Part shown: one piece after another, positions 26,555 to 35,155 of the stretch | Layout: each line of letters begins with the position of its first letter | How positions within the stretch are numbered: the first letter of the stretch is position 1 | From: Anaerocolumna aminovalerica | GTDB lineage: Bacteria; Bacillota; Clostridia; Lachnospirales; Lachnospiraceae | Reading direction: 5' to 3' | Length of the DNA stretch: 64,000 nucleotides | Assembly: GCF_900115365.1 (NCBI RefSeq) | Contig: NZ_FOWD01000011.1 | Coordinates: 1-64,000, forward strand | Notes under the pieces: model-generated | Databases searched by the model: none | Seen by the model: the letters and a program-made list of their open reading frames with translations, nothing else | Told to the model about the DNA's origin: nothing | Position numbers and translations under genes: made by a program

Positions 26555-27173
26555 TCACCTTACCTACCTTTGCACTGGGGTCAATGGATAAGTTACCATC
26601 GCATTCGACTTCTTCAATAACACAGTTTGCTCCGATGGTTACATTATTCCCTCTTACCGATCCTGCTTTTACATTACTAAGTTCAATGGTAGTAGCCTCC
26701 ATCAGATCCACAGAGGAACGTCCTTTTCCTTTTCTATTATGAAAGCCAAAGCCGAATATATTAAAATGCACATCTCTATCTAGCAAATGCTTATAATTAA
26801 CGATTTTAATGTATTCACCATAGATCTCCGGTGCGGATATATAACCTTCCACTTCAATCTTATCTGCCGATATTTCACCCTCTGAGTTTAGTACACCTTC
26901 ACAATATATATAGTCAGCTTCAATTTTTTCTTTTTTCTGATTCACTACACCCTCTATTTTTAAGTCTTTTACTCTAACCGATTTATTAAGAGTAATAACC
27001 CCTTCTATATTCATTTCATCAGATTCAACGGAACCGTTACACTTTAAGACACCTTCCACCATCAATTTGGAAGCTTTAATATCTCCGGTAAGATCACCTA
27101 CCCCTTCTACGCTAATAATGTCATATTCTCCACCGCTGATTTTACCAAGTCCTTCTATAGTTATATTTCTCAT
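26538..27173 (-). CDS. Polymer-forming (bactofilin-like) protein, YhbF type
   Basis: 211 residues from the ATG at 27173. It consists of short beta-helix repeats alternating E-G-V/L-x turns (IEGLGKISGGEYDIISVEG, then MVEGVLKCNGSVES, IEGVITLNKSVR, IEGVVNQ, CEGVLNSEGEIS), followed by a conserved tail ending VRGNNVTIGANCVIEEVEC. The frame runs 48 codons further upstream, but MRNITIEGLGKISGGEY is the usual N-terminus and the upstream part is the pseudoknot leader (27212-27278). The neighbours match yhbD-yhbE-yhbF of Bacillus, where YhbE/YhbF are bactofilins involved in motility. Membrane helices are absent. Confidence 0.82.
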   Translation of the reverse strand: MRNITIEGLGKISGGEYDIISVEGVGDLTGDIKASKLMVEGVLKCNGSVESDEMNIEGVITLNKSVRVKDLKIEGVVNQKKEKIEADYIYCEGVLNSEGEISADKIEVEGYISAPEIYGEYIKIVNYKHLLDRDVHFNIFGFGFHNRKGKGRSSVDLMEATTIELSNVKAGSVRGNNVTIGANCVIEEVECDGNLSIDPSAKVGKVNGQAY

Positions 27174-27211
27174 ATTTAACACCCATTCCACATCATTTAA
27201 AGATGTAATAC

Positions 27212-27278
27212 CACCACTAATATCCGGTTGAAAGAAGAGTTTTGTGGTGTCCTTTCTTAATTTATTTTCTTCAACCTT
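27212..27278 (-). ncRNA. Candidate pseudoknot leader RNA (copy 2)
   Basis: On the minus strand GGTTGAAGAA (27267-27276) pairs with TTCTTTCAACC (27226-27236) with one bulge. CACCAC in the loop (27244-27249) pairs with GTGGTG beyond the stem (27212-27217). Compared with copy 1 (6177-6245), the homology is high over the helices and loops and stops at the edges of the structure. The GCCAC/GTGGC pairing of copy 1 becomes ACCAC/GTGGT here, a compensatory change. The start codon is 38 nt downstream, against 32 nt in copy 1. Confidence 0.55.
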
Positions 27279-27409
27279 TGAAAGAATGATTATTGATATC
27301 TTTCTTCCTTCTTTCATTGATGCTTTTTGTGATACTAACTTATCAATCCCAAATGTCCTCTCTAATCGAATTTACATATTTGCAGCATTTAATACAACCC
27401 CACATATCT

Positions 27410-28426
27410 CTATATTTTAATTTTATTTTTTACTACTGATTTTGATGAAATCTCTATATTATTTTTATATTCAACACAATCTATTACACAATGATCTCCA
27501 ATAACTACATGATCCCCACTAACACGTTTAGCATGGACATGATCCAATACAATATCATCACCTTCTATGCTATCCAATTCCATAATAGTTGCTGATTTTG
27601 AAGCTTCTTTTTTATATATTTTGTTATCAGCTGACTTTGGTAACGATAAAAATGTCTGATCCATCAGAAAACTTTCTGTGATTCTTATATCACTACCCAT
27701 GACCTGTTTCACCTTAGATCTAGAATCCGGATGGATATAAACAACTTCTGCATTGATTTCTTCCATGTTTATATTACCAAAGCTATAAAGTTCTTCACAC
27801 TCCAGGACACCTTCCCCATGCAAGGAACCGATACTGAGGATATTTTTGAATTCATAAGCAAAATTCAAATGAAAGTCGCATAGATTTTCAAAAGTTTCTG
27901 CTTTTATTTTGCCTTTGTAAATACTGTCTTGCATGTGGTTAATTTCATTTCTGCCATATTGAAATTTCTTATTTTTCGATCCTAAATTAAACTGAATATT
28001 CACCTTTTCTTTTCTATATTCTTTCTGATTAATATTCAGGTCCCAATTATTATTAAAATCAATATTAACGTCTTTATCTATATTACCGTATATTTTCACA
28101 TTATTCTTTACGCTGAAATTACGCAAGATTCTTGCTTCAAGGGATTCCGCTTCCAGCTTCCCAATTATAATAAGGGTATCACCTTTGCAGTTTCCTAAAA
28201 GCCTTACTTCTCCAGCCATGTTAAGGTTTCCGAAACTACTGTCCGAAGCCGTTAAATCTCCTGCCAATTTGGTTTCAGCTATATAGCTGCTTTCTATATT
28301 CACATCTCCTGCTCCGGTTAATTTTTCAACATCTGCATTTGAAATATTTACATCACCTGCTGCAAGAATTTTACCTATTTCACCGGTAATGGTTTTACTT
28401 GTAAAAGATAAGATGTTTCTTCTCAT
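27410..28426 (-). CDS. Polymer-forming (bactofilin-like) protein, YhbE type
   Basis: 338 residues from the ATG at 28426, which overlaps the yhbD stop by 4 nt (ATGA) after a GGGAGGTG site; five upstream codons are therefore left out. The N-terminal part is an antiparallel repeat of about 20-residue units with A-G-D/E-V turns (KILAAGDVNISNADVEKLTG, AGDVNIESSYIAET, LAGDLTASDSSF, MAGEVRLLGN). A middle segment with many N and K residues follows (about 115-165), then a second repeat region ending VVIGDHCVIDCVEYKNNIEI. It is soluble and has no signal peptide. It should assemble with the 211-residue partner into filaments or patches; that is inferred from the family. Confidence 0.82.
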   Translation of the reverse strand: MRRNILSFTSKTITGEIGKILAAGDVNISNADVEKLTGAGDVNIESSYIAETKLAGDLTASDSSFGNLNMAGEVRLLGNCKGDTLIIIGKLEAESLEARILRNFSVKNNVKIYGNIDKDVNIDFNNNWDLNINQKEYRKEKVNIQFNLGSKNKKFQYGRNEINHMQDSIYKGKIKAETFENLCDFHLNFAYEFKNILSIGSLHGEGVLECEELYSFGNINMEEINAEVVYIHPDSRSKVKQVMGSDIRITESFLMDQTFLSLPKSADNKIYKKEASKSATIMELDSIEGDDIVLDHVHAKRVSGDHVVIGDHCVIDCVEYKNNIEISSKSVVKNKIKI

Positions 28427-29208
28427 AACCGCACCTCCCAATTATTAAATTTTAAAAATATATCTTCATTTTCTTTCTTTTTACTATTTGAGCGATTATT
28501 TTCTCCTTCTGATGAAGCTTGCCTATCTGAGTAAGATGGATCAGATGCTCCTTTAGAGGAATCCCCATTCTTATTTTCCATATCAGAATTAAATACTTTA
28601 CTATATTTAAATTTAATTTGATTGGAAACCTCGTTCATGCGTATTTTCTTTACAATTTCAAACCTGGTGTCTAAATAAATTGGCGATTGCTCTTGAGATA
28701 TTACTGCAAAATAATTCGTTTCCTGATTGAAAATAATCAATATATAATCGGTAGTCTTCATTCCTTCTAAATGCATCTTCAATCCTTCTAATAAAGTACC
28801 CGTCTGCTTTTCATTTAAATTCAGTTCTTCCTTTAACTTAGATAATATTACAAACATCAAAACATCTATATAGGAATATGTCTTTTTATCTAATATGGTT
28901 TGGAATATGGGTAACATATCACTGTTAATTTCTTCAATCTCTTTTAAATCTTCAAGGTCAAATCCTACTTCTGTAGATTCCGGTGATAACATTTTAGCCA
29001 GTTCTTCAAGAGAATAATTATCTTTTAATTCCTGTATCATTTTGATTCTATTTAAAATCTGCTCTTTAGGGAAAAATGTTTCTTGTCCGGTATAAGAGGA
29101 TTGTTTCATAAACCATTCTTCGGGAATCAATCGTTCTCTCTTCCAACGGTATAGTTGACCGTAAGATATTCCCGTCTGTGCCAGCAGTTCTTTTTTTGAT
29201 ATCAACAT
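28423..29208 (-). CDS. yhbD: YhbD-type (DUF4004) helix-turn-helix regulator
   Basis: 261 residues. The N-terminal MerR-like DNA-binding domain reads ISKKELLAQTGISYGQLYRW then KRERLIPEEWFMKQ, and SYTGQETFFPKEQILNRIKM follows; this is the signature of the YhbD/DUF4004 family. The rest (about 75-220) is a helical and beta domain of unknown role, ending in a Ser/Asn/Lys-rich tail. In Bacillus yhbD precedes the bactofilin genes yhbE-yhbF, the same order as here. It probably autoregulates through the palindromes at 29224-29236 and 29260-29272 in its own promoter. The ribosome site GGAGGG is 6 nt from the ATG. Confidence 0.88.
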   Translation of the reverse strand: MLISKKELLAQTGISYGQLYRWKRERLIPEEWFMKQSSYTGQETFFPKEQILNRIKMIQELKDNYSLEELAKMLSPESTEVGFDLEDLKEIEEINSDMLPIFQTILDKKTYSYIDVLMFVILSKLKEELNLNEKQTGTLLEGLKMHLEGMKTTDYILIIFNQETNYFAVISQEQSPIYLDTRFEIVKKIRMNEVSNQIKFKYSKVFNSDMENKNGDSSKGASDPSYSDRQASSEGENNRSNSKKKENEDIFLKFNNWEVRL

Positions 29209-29223
29209 CCTTTTCCCTCCTCC

Positions 29224-29280
29224 GTAACATTGTTACATTGATTCTAAAATCAGTGTAACATAACATTGTTACGCTGTCAA
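29224..29280 (-). promoter_or_regulatory. Promoter of the yhbD operon with two palindromic operators
   Basis: On the minus strand TTGACA (29275-29280), a 17-nt spacer and TACACT (29252-29257). The spacer contains GTAACAATGTTAT (29260-29272), and a second copy GTAACAATGTTAC lies at 29224-29236 between the start site and the ribosome site. Both are near-perfect 13-bp palindromes, well suited to a dimeric regulator, most simply YhbD itself. Confidence 0.8.
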
Positions 29281-29419
29281 CAAAGGTTAAATAAAAAAAT
29301 TAAAATATTACATTTGTCATATTAACTGTATCTTTATACATATAATGGTAGATTTCTACTCTATTTAGTACTATAATAGAACCGTATTATAAAATATAAT
29401 TGGTAAAAAGGGGTTCTGC

Positions 29420-30469
29420 ATGGGAGGAAAAACCGGGAATGTTTTAAAAAGATATTTGTTGCCAACCTGTCTTATGTGCGTAATCACACTGCTAATCTTT
29501 CTCTATCTTGCTGAAATGGAAAGTTTAGCTCTGGGATTTTTATTAATGGCTGTTTTGTTATTCATAATCAATGTGTCATTTCGTTTATTAGTCAGTAAAG
29601 GGATAAAAGGAACCAGTAAGATTTGTAAGACCATAAAGGGTTTTTTATTTCTTTTCATCCTACTTGTTAACTTAACAATAGCCTTCTCTGCTACTATTTT
29701 ACTTTTCTCAAATGAAATGTTTTTTTATCCGAATCATGATAGAGAATCCTATGAAGAAAATCAGAAGTTTATTAATTATGAAGAAATCCATTTTAATAAA
29801 GATAATAAAGAGTTCTCGGGCTGGTTATTAAAGAATGAAAAGGGCAGAGCACCTTTAGTCATATATTTTGGCGGAAATGGCGAATGTTCTGCCAGAAGGT
29901 TTCATACGAATAAAAAGTCTAATGATTGGGATTATTTTGAGGGCTATAATTTTATGATGATTGATTATCCCGGATATGGTAATAGCAAGGGGACTCCAAG
30001 TGATGAGTCTATGTTTGATATGGCTCTAATGTGCTATGATTATGCCATAACCCGGGAGGATGTAAATTCAGATAATATAGTATTAATGGGTTATAGTATA
30101 GGTACCGGAGTGGCTACTTATCTTGCCTCCCAGCGAAATATCCGTGGTTTAATATTAATGGCGCCTTATGATGAAGGCATTAGTTTATATAATAGTATGC
30201 TTAATATATTTCACGGACCTTTAAAATACTTAGTAAGGAATAAATTTGAATCCGTTAAATATGCAAAATCCGTTGACATACAACCATTATTACTGGTATC
30301 AAAAGCAGATGAAATAATACCGTATGAATCTTCAATTCTTCTCGCTGATACCTTTCCCAATGGCTCTATCCTTCATTCTTTAAATGGCATAAAACATAAT
30401 TTTTTCTGGGGAAATAAAGAAGTTCTTGAAAATGTAAATAAATATTTACAGGAGGTAAAGTATGAGTAA
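29420..30469 (+). CDS. Membrane-embedded alpha/beta hydrolase
   Basis: 349 residues. The first 100 contain about three membrane helices (LLPTCLMCVITLLIFLYLA, FLLMAVLLFIINVSF, FLFLFILLVNLTIAFSA), then comes a hydrolase domain facing outwards or inwards. LVIYFGGNGEC is the oxyanion loop, LMGYSIGTGVATYLA holds the nucleophile in GYSIG, SKADEIIPYESS the acid and LNGIKHNFFWG the histidine. It resembles BAAT/YfhR-like serine hydrolases with unknown substrate. It overlaps the next small membrane-protein gene by 8 nt. It is divergent from the yhbD operon. Confidence 0.82.
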   Translation: MGGKTGNVLKRYLLPTCLMCVITLLIFLYLAEMESLALGFLLMAVLLFIINVSFRLLVSKGIKGTSKICKTIKGFLFLFILLVNLTIAFSATILLFSNEMFFYPNHDRESYEENQKFINYEEIHFNKDNKEFSGWLLKNEKGRAPLVIYFGGNGECSARRFHTNKKSNDWDYFEGYNFMMIDYPGYGNSKGTPSDESMFDMALMCYDYAITREDVNSDNIVLMGYSIGTGVATYLASQRNIRGLILMAPYDEGISLYNSMLNIFHGPLKYLVRNKFESVKYAKSVDIQPLLLVSKADEIIPYESSILLADTFPNGSILHSLNGIKHNFFWGNKEVLENVNKYLQEVKYE

Positions 30470-30734
30470 AGAAATAAGGAAGGGATTAATTATAACATCA
30501 ATTTTTGTATTCATACCCGCCTGGTTTGTTCTGTTACTCTCAACAACTCATATATGGTTAATGTTGTCACCAGCTTGGTTGGGGATACTATATTTTTTGC
30601 TAAACTTCCTTTTAGATAAAATGACTGAATATAAAAATGCAAAATACATGAAGTATATTGTAAGAATTCTGATTGCTGCAGGAGTTGCTTTCCTGCTATA
30701 TGGAGCTTTGCTGATTATTCGCAAATATAGATAA
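30462..30734 (+). CDS. Small membrane protein (three helices)
   Basis: 90 residues with three probable membrane segments: LIITSIFVFIPAWFVLLL (about 9-26), a second around 31-50 starting IWLMLSPAWLGILYF, and a third near the C-terminus (about 66-86, RILIAAGVAFLLYGALLII). No known domain is recognised. Its overlap with the upstream hydrolase gene (30462 lies before that stop) and the GGAGG site inside the hydrolase end suggest a coupled pair, possibly a partner or chaperone of the hydrolase. A palindromic repeat follows. Confidence 0.75.
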   Translation: MSKEIRKGLIITSIFVFIPAWFVLLLSTTHIWLMLSPAWLGILYFLLNFLLDKMTEYKNAKYMKYIVRILIAAGVAFLLYGALLIIRKYR

Positions 30735-30744
30735 AATTTTAGTA

Positions 30745-30863
30745 TTAAAGGACGCTTTGCCCTATGTTATATGAAGAACTCAAAAAGTGTTAAGTGGGTC
30801 ATTAACGAAGACCTACTTAGCACTTTCTGAGTTTCTTCAAACTACAGAGCAAAGCGTCCTACT
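30745..30863. repeat. Imperfect palindrome (about 120 bp), copy B
   Basis: AAAGGACGCTTTGC and GAGCAAAGCGTCCT are inverted ends. The interior CAAAAAGTGTTAAGTGGGTC pairs with the reverse complement around 30804-30824. It is shorter than copies A, C and D, but its right arm shares about 45 nt with the left arm of copy C (from the end through AACTCAGAAAGTGCT). It lies between two convergent genes and may act as a bidirectional terminator. Confidence 0.75.
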
Positions 30864-30873
30864 GCGACAAATT

Positions 30874-31863
30874 TTATTCTTGCTTTGGCTTATCTTCCTT
30901 TAGTATAGGCTCATCCTTTGCAGTACTTTTTATTTTACCTTTCTTAACATATCTTCTGCTAATAATCGCAATCATAGCAATAATTACCGCCCAAATTAAA
31001 AGATATGGCAAGTTAACAATAAACCATACAAAGAAATTCTGAAGTCCCTCTCCAATGTTAAACATAGTATTTCCAAAACCGATTCTAATTCGCTCCCAAA
31101 CAGACAGTTTCTTCTCTGCAACTGCAGTCATTCGTTCCACTTCCTGTATGTTCATTGTTACAGTGCTGTATTCAACAAGATTGTCATAAGTTCTAAGCTG
31201 TGCTTCGTAACTTTCTAATTCATAGCGGACAGTACTTAAACGCCCTTCCAAAGTTATAATATCTTCTAAGGTCTCCACCTTTTCAAGAAGTACAAGCAAA
31301 CGTTCCTGCTCAATTTCCAAAGCCTTTTTGTGACTTTCTACATCCACGTATTTTATAGTCACATTTTCTGTTGTTTCGTTTCTGGTTACAACATTAGAGA
31401 TATCATCTACAGTGTTTAAAAACTCATTTAATCTGGCTTTTGGAATCCGGGCAACAATACTGCCATAACGGACGGAATTGTTACTGTAATAACTTCTTCC
31501 AGTCATATTAGAGTTTTCTACATAACCGCCCAGTTGATTAATATGTGTGTCAATGGAAGAAATAAATTTATCAAATTCCTGGGTTTCCACTTCCAAATTT
31601 ACACGTCTGATAATTTTATCCTGAGAATTATTCAAAGGATTATTCATATTGATAGAAGAAGTGTTTGTTATACTTTCATTAGATTTACTTTCTCCAGCTG
31701 CTTCTTCCGGAAGTGCTGGTTCCGTGCTGTTAGAATCAGTCCAGCCAGTATCTTCATAACCGTATTTCCCTTTTTCTGTTGCATGGTCCTTCTTACTACA
31801 GGCAGCTAATAACATGATAAAAGCCAGCAGTAATACCATGTAAAAAGATCTTTTTCTTTGCAT
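30874..31863 (-). CDS. DUF4349 lipoprotein
   Basis: 329 residues. The signal peptide ends in the lipobox LAAC (about 18-21), giving an outer-surface lipoprotein. A Ser/Asn/Glu-rich stretch follows. The DUF4349 domain runs from KIIRRVNLEVETQEFDKFIS (about 83) to the membrane segment, with a coiled-coil part (KKALEIEQERLLVLLEKVE to about residue 210). A C-terminal membrane helix LPYLLIWAVIIAMIAIISRR (about 280-300) and a basic tail end the protein. DUF4349 proteins have no settled function. It is a single gene, with GGGAGG before the ATG. Confidence 0.85.
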   Translation of the reverse strand: MQRKRSFYMVLLLAFIMLLAACSKKDHATEKGKYGYEDTGWTDSNSTEPALPEEAAGESKSNESITNTSSINMNNPLNNSQDKIIRRVNLEVETQEFDKFISSIDTHINQLGGYVENSNMTGRSYYSNNSVRYGSIVARIPKARLNEFLNTVDDISNVVTRNETTENVTIKYVDVESHKKALEIEQERLLVLLEKVETLEDIITLEGRLSTVRYELESYEAQLRTYDNLVEYSTVTMNIQEVERMTAVAEKKLSVWERIRIGFGNTMFNIGEGLQNFFVWFIVNLPYLLIWAVIIAMIAIISRRYVKKGKIKSTAKDEPILKEDKPKQE

Positions 31864-32035
31864 AAAACTCCTCCCTTTCCTTATACATATATTATTTATA
31901 TATTAGACGACAATACAACTAGAAGGGTTGCATTGATAATCTCCAAGGAGCGGATGGTTAGCGGCAACACTATTACGTTTTCATTATATCATGAATATTT
32001 TGGATTACAATGCTTCATTTTCTACGGAGCCAAAA

Positions 32036-32079
32036 TAAAAAACAGTTAGAAAGCACGCCCAAAACTTACTCTCTAACTG
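32036..32079 (-). terminator. Terminator after the histidine phosphatase gene
   Basis: On the minus strand CAGTTAGA pairs with TCTAACTG around a loop of about 20 nt, followed by TTTTTT. It lies 20 bp after the stop of the gene at 32099. Confidence 0.75.
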
Positions 32080-32098
32080 CCTATGAAAAAGCATCACT

Positions 32099-32725
32099 TT
32101 ACCAATTTCTTCGTAATAAAGATGGCTCTCCTTCTAAATGGCCATAATCATTAAATCTCTGCAAATAAAATCTTTTATACTCCTGATCATAAATTAATTG
32201 GGTAATACTGCAATTTTCTAAGGAGACTGCAAATAAAAGTTTTTTACTCATATTGACTTCCAATAAACCAGCTAATAAAGACCGAATCACTCCCCCGTGG
32301 GTAATGACCGCTACATTGTGTTTACCGCTTTTTCTTATTTCATCCATGGTAACCATTGCTCTCTTAAATACATCACTGCCGCATTCTCCACCCGGATAAG
32401 GAATATCATCTTCCAGTTTCATTTGCTCTAATTTAAAATCTCCAAAATGTTCCTGAATATATTCATCTGAATAGCCTTCCAGAATACCAAAGGATATTTC
32501 CCTTAAATCTCCCCGAATAATATGTTCCTGCTTAATATATTTATTTACAATTTGGGCTGTCTCTGTAGCCCGTATCAGATGACTGGAATATAATCCGTCA
32601 ATACGATATCCACTTAAACGCTTTCCCAGAAGTTCAGCCTGTCTTCTGCCTTCTTCTGCAAGACTCACATTCACATTACATAACTGACTGCTCTGCCTGC
32701 CATGTCTAATTAGATAAATATTCAT
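32099..32725 (-). CDS. Histidine phosphatase family protein (phosphoglycerate-mutase-like)
   Basis: 208 residues. IYLIRHGRQSSQL carries the RHG catalytic motif (histidine about residue 8), with further conserved arginine in YSSHLIRATETAQIV, glutamate in REISFGILEGY and the second histidine in VAVITHGGVIRSLLAG. The group includes CobC and GpmB, many with broad phosphatase activity; I cannot assign a substrate. It is a single gene, with weak links to its neighbours (140 bp to asnA). Confidence 0.88.
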   Translation of the reverse strand: MNIYLIRHGRQSSQLCNVNVSLAEEGRRQAELLGKRLSGYRIDGLYSSHLIRATETAQIVNKYIKQEHIIRGDLREISFGILEGYSDEYIQEHFGDFKLEQMKLEDDIPYPGGECGSDVFKRAMVTMDEIRKSGKHNVAVITHGGVIRSLLAGLLEVNMSKKLLFAVSLENCSITQLIYDQEYKRFYLQRFNDYGHLEGEPSLLRRNW

Positions 32726-32866
32726 AGGACTACCTTTCTCCTTTTCTAATGTAGATATTCATTCTAAATTATCTTATAATCCATTATTACTGATCCACCA
32801 TAGTTATATACGGTTTTCATATGGATATATCAGGAAAACAGCAGAGGTACGGTAGCACTTGTATTA

Positions 32867-33877
32867 TTATAACAAATGTAATCCATGAGTTTCCGCGAAG
32901 TCTACAATTTCTTCCGGCCATACAGAGGACTGTACCTCACCAATATGGGCTTTTCTTAAGAAAAACATACAGATTCTGGATTGTCCTATACCACCGCCTA
33001 TTGTGTATGGCAATTCGTGATTTAAAAGTGATTTTTGGAAAGGTAACTCTGCTCTTTCCGGACAGCGGCTGATTTCTAACTGCTTCCTTAAAGTTTCTTC
33101 ATCTACACGAATACCCATAGAGGACAATTCCAAAGATATATCCAAAACCGGATAATATACAATAATATCCCCATTTAACTTCCAATCATCATAATCCGGT
33201 GCTCTTCCATCGTGTCTTTCTCCAGAAGCCAATACCCCGCCAATTTGCATAATAAATACAGCACCTTTTAATTTTGCAATCTTATGTTCTCTTTCTTTCG
33301 GTGTACAATCCGGATATGCATCTTCTAATTCCTGTGAAGTAACAAAGGTGATTTCCTCAGGTAAAAATTCTTCTATGAAATTATATTCATGGGCAATATA
33401 CTTCTCCGTATTCTTTAAGGCCGCATATACCTTTCTGACAATATCCTTCAATGTTTCTTCATTACGCTCTTCTTTAAGGATTATCTTTTCCCAATCCCAC
33501 TGGTCAACAAAAATAGAGTGGATGTTATCAGTATCTTCATCACGGCGAATGGCATTCATATCCGTATAAAGTCCTTCCCCGTGTACGAATCCATATCTTT
33601 TAAGAGCCATCCTTTTCCATTTTGCAAGAGAATGGACAATTTCTACTTCTGCATCATTTTGTTCCTTAATGCCAAAACTTACAGGCCGCTCTACTCCGTT
33701 CAGATTATCATTCAAACCGGTTTCCGGCTTAACAAATAAAGGTGCGGAAACTCTGGTAAGATTCAATTGTTTTGCCAGTTCCCTTTCAAAAAAGTCTTTT
33801 ACAAGTTTAATACCAATTTCAGTTTCTTTAATTCCTAGTGCTGACTTATATCCCTCTGGTATAATTAAATGCTCCAT
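32867..33877 (-). CDS. asnA: Aspartate-ammonia ligase (asparagine synthetase A)
   Basis: 336 residues, close to E. coli AsnA. It makes asparagine from aspartate and ammonia with ATP, using a class II aminoacyl-tRNA synthetase-like fold. The conserved pieces are [19 protein letters not shown] (about 43-61), [19 protein letters not shown] (about 80-98), [16 protein letters not shown] (about 218-233) and the C-terminal [20 protein letters not shown]. There is a clean GGAGAAAT site. It is followed upstream by rlmH on the same strand after 15 bp, so cotranscription is likely. Confidence 0.95.
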   Translation of the reverse strand: MEHLIIPEGYKSALGIKETEIGIKLVKDFFERELAKQLNLTRVSAPLFVKPETGLNDNLNGVERPVSFGIKEQNDAEVEIVHSLAKWKRMALKRYGFVHGEGLYTDMNAIRRDEDTDNIHSIFVDQWDWEKIILKEERNEETLKDIVRKVYAALKNTEKYIAHEYNFIEEFLPEEITFVTSQELEDAYPDCTPKEREHKIAKLKGAVFIMQIGGVLASGERHDGRAPDYDDWKLNGDIIVYYPVLDISLELSSMGIRVDEETLRKQLEISRCPERAELPFQKSLLNHELPYTIGGGIGQSRICMFFLRKAHIGEVQSSVWPEEIVDFAETHGLHLL

Positions 33878-33892
33878 TGTATTTCTCCTTCA

Positions 33893-34372
33893 TTATTTAT
33901 GATAAGGCTGGTTCGTATTGATACGAAATGCCCGGTATATCTGCTCTAATAAAACCACTCTCATCAACTGGTGGGGAAAGGTCATTTTAGAAAAGCTTAA
34001 TTTGTAATCTGCTTTAGATAAAACCTCACTGCTAAGTCCTAATGATCCGCCAATAATAAAAATAAGATGGCTAGCGCCATCTACGCCTAATTGTTCCACT
34101 TTATCTGCAAGATCAGTAGAAGATAACATAGTTCCTTCAATGGCTAAGGCAATTACATATCCATCATTTTTAATATGTTTTAATATCCTTTCACCTTCTA
34201 CTTTTTTTATCTGGTTTTCTTCTGCTTCACTTGCCTGATCCGGAGTCTTTTCATCGTTTACTTCTATAATTTCCAATTTGCAGTAACGGCTTAATCTTTT
34301 CCTATATTCATCGATTGCAAGAGTAAAATATTTTTCTTTTATCTTCCCTACTCCAATGATTGTAATTTTCAT
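33893..34372 (-). CDS. rlmH: 23S rRNA (pseudouridine1915-N3)-methyltransferase
   Basis: 159 residues, the standard length of the SPOUT-class RlmH (formerly YbeA). It methylates pseudouridine 1915 in helix 69 of 23S rRNA. The knot region [20 protein letters not shown] (about 105-124) and the C-terminal [20 protein letters not shown] are diagnostic, as is the terminal NQPYHK. The ATG overlaps the stop of the upstream phosphatase-like gene by 4 nt. The gene is almost universal in Bacillota. Confidence 0.96.
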   Translation of the reverse strand: MKITIIGVGKIKEKYFTLAIDEYRKRLSRYCKLEIIEVNDEKTPDQASEAEENQIKKVEGERILKHIKNDGYVIALAIEGTMLSSTDLADKVEQLGVDGASHLIFIIGGSLGLSSEVLSKADYKLSFSKMTFPHQLMRVVLLEQIYRAFRINTNQPYHK

Positions 34373-34920
34373 GATTTCTTTTTCTTTTCTCCTATATATT
34401 GATATAATACACCATTTTTTACAACTTTTAATTTTTCTCCTTTAAATCCCCTTCTGCGCAATTCTTTCTGAAAATTATAAATCATAAACCCATGGCATAC
34501 AATTAATATATTTTCTTTTGACCAATCTATTCTGTCCAAAAATTTATTAATTCTTCTTCTGGTACCCTCAACGGTTTCCGGTTGGCTTTTGGACTTAAAA
34601 AACCAAGCCAGTCTCCCGCACACATGCCAAATTTCAAAGGGCAATTTAATTCTATCCGAACGCATGAAGGGTGCATTGTCAACTTCTCTTAATAATTTAT
34701 CTATCTGAAGATTACCGCTATACACCTCTTTTGCAGTGGTAATTGCTCTTGGCATATCACTGACATAGCAGATATCCCACTCAATACCATACATTTCAAC
34801 CGGCTTTTTAATTACTTTTGACCTTTCATACCTCTCAGACCATTCCCTGAATTCCTGAGAAGTCATGATTTTTTTATGTGGACAGTTTACCTTAAAGTGT
34901 CTTAATAATCCAATTCTCAT
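34369..34920 (-). CDS. Histidine phosphatase family protein
   Basis: 183 residues. The RH motif is at the N-terminus in [16 protein letters not shown]; glycine is replaced by phenylalanine in the usual [23 protein letters not shown] (about 49-68), the [10 protein letters not shown] acidic segment and [17 protein letters not shown] (second histidine) complete the family pattern. It therefore looks active, but its specificity is unknown. It overlaps rlmH by 4 nt; the pair and asnA may form one transcript. The region 34921-35155 upstream holds only AT-rich sequence and short repeats. Confidence 0.82.
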   Translation of the reverse strand: MRIGLLRHFKVNCPHKKIMTSQEFREWSERYERSKVIKKPVEMYGIEWDICYVSDMPRAITTAKEVYSGNLQIDKLLREVDNAPFMRSDRIKLPFEIWHVCGRLAWFFKSKSQPETVEGTRRRINKFLDRIDWSKENILIVCHGFMIYNFQKELRRRGFKGEKLKVVKNGVLYQYIGEKKKKS

Positions 34921-35107
34921 CTTATCTCCCGAATCTCTAACCTTATATGTATAAATGTAAAAGGTAAAAGAACCTCATAGTAATAATCCTATGTGATTCT
35001 GCTGTATGTTTCATTATGAATAAAATAAATAAGTATCGTGAAAAATATTTGTATTTCAAATGTATTACAAGCTATTTTTCACTTTACCATATTTTTTTTA
35101 ATAACTA

Positions 35108-35149
35108 TTGTAACTTTTTTTATAAATAATTGCAACTTTTTTTATAAAA
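35108..35149. repeat. Two tandem imperfect copies of a 20-nt AT-rich unit
   Basis: TTGTAACTTTTTTTATAAAT (35108-35127) and TTGCAACTTTTTTTATAAAA (35130-35149) lie just after the stop of the ThrE C-terminal-domain gene. They differ at two positions. No hairpin or gene is visible here. Confidence 0.6.
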
Positions 35150-35155
35150 TAGGTA

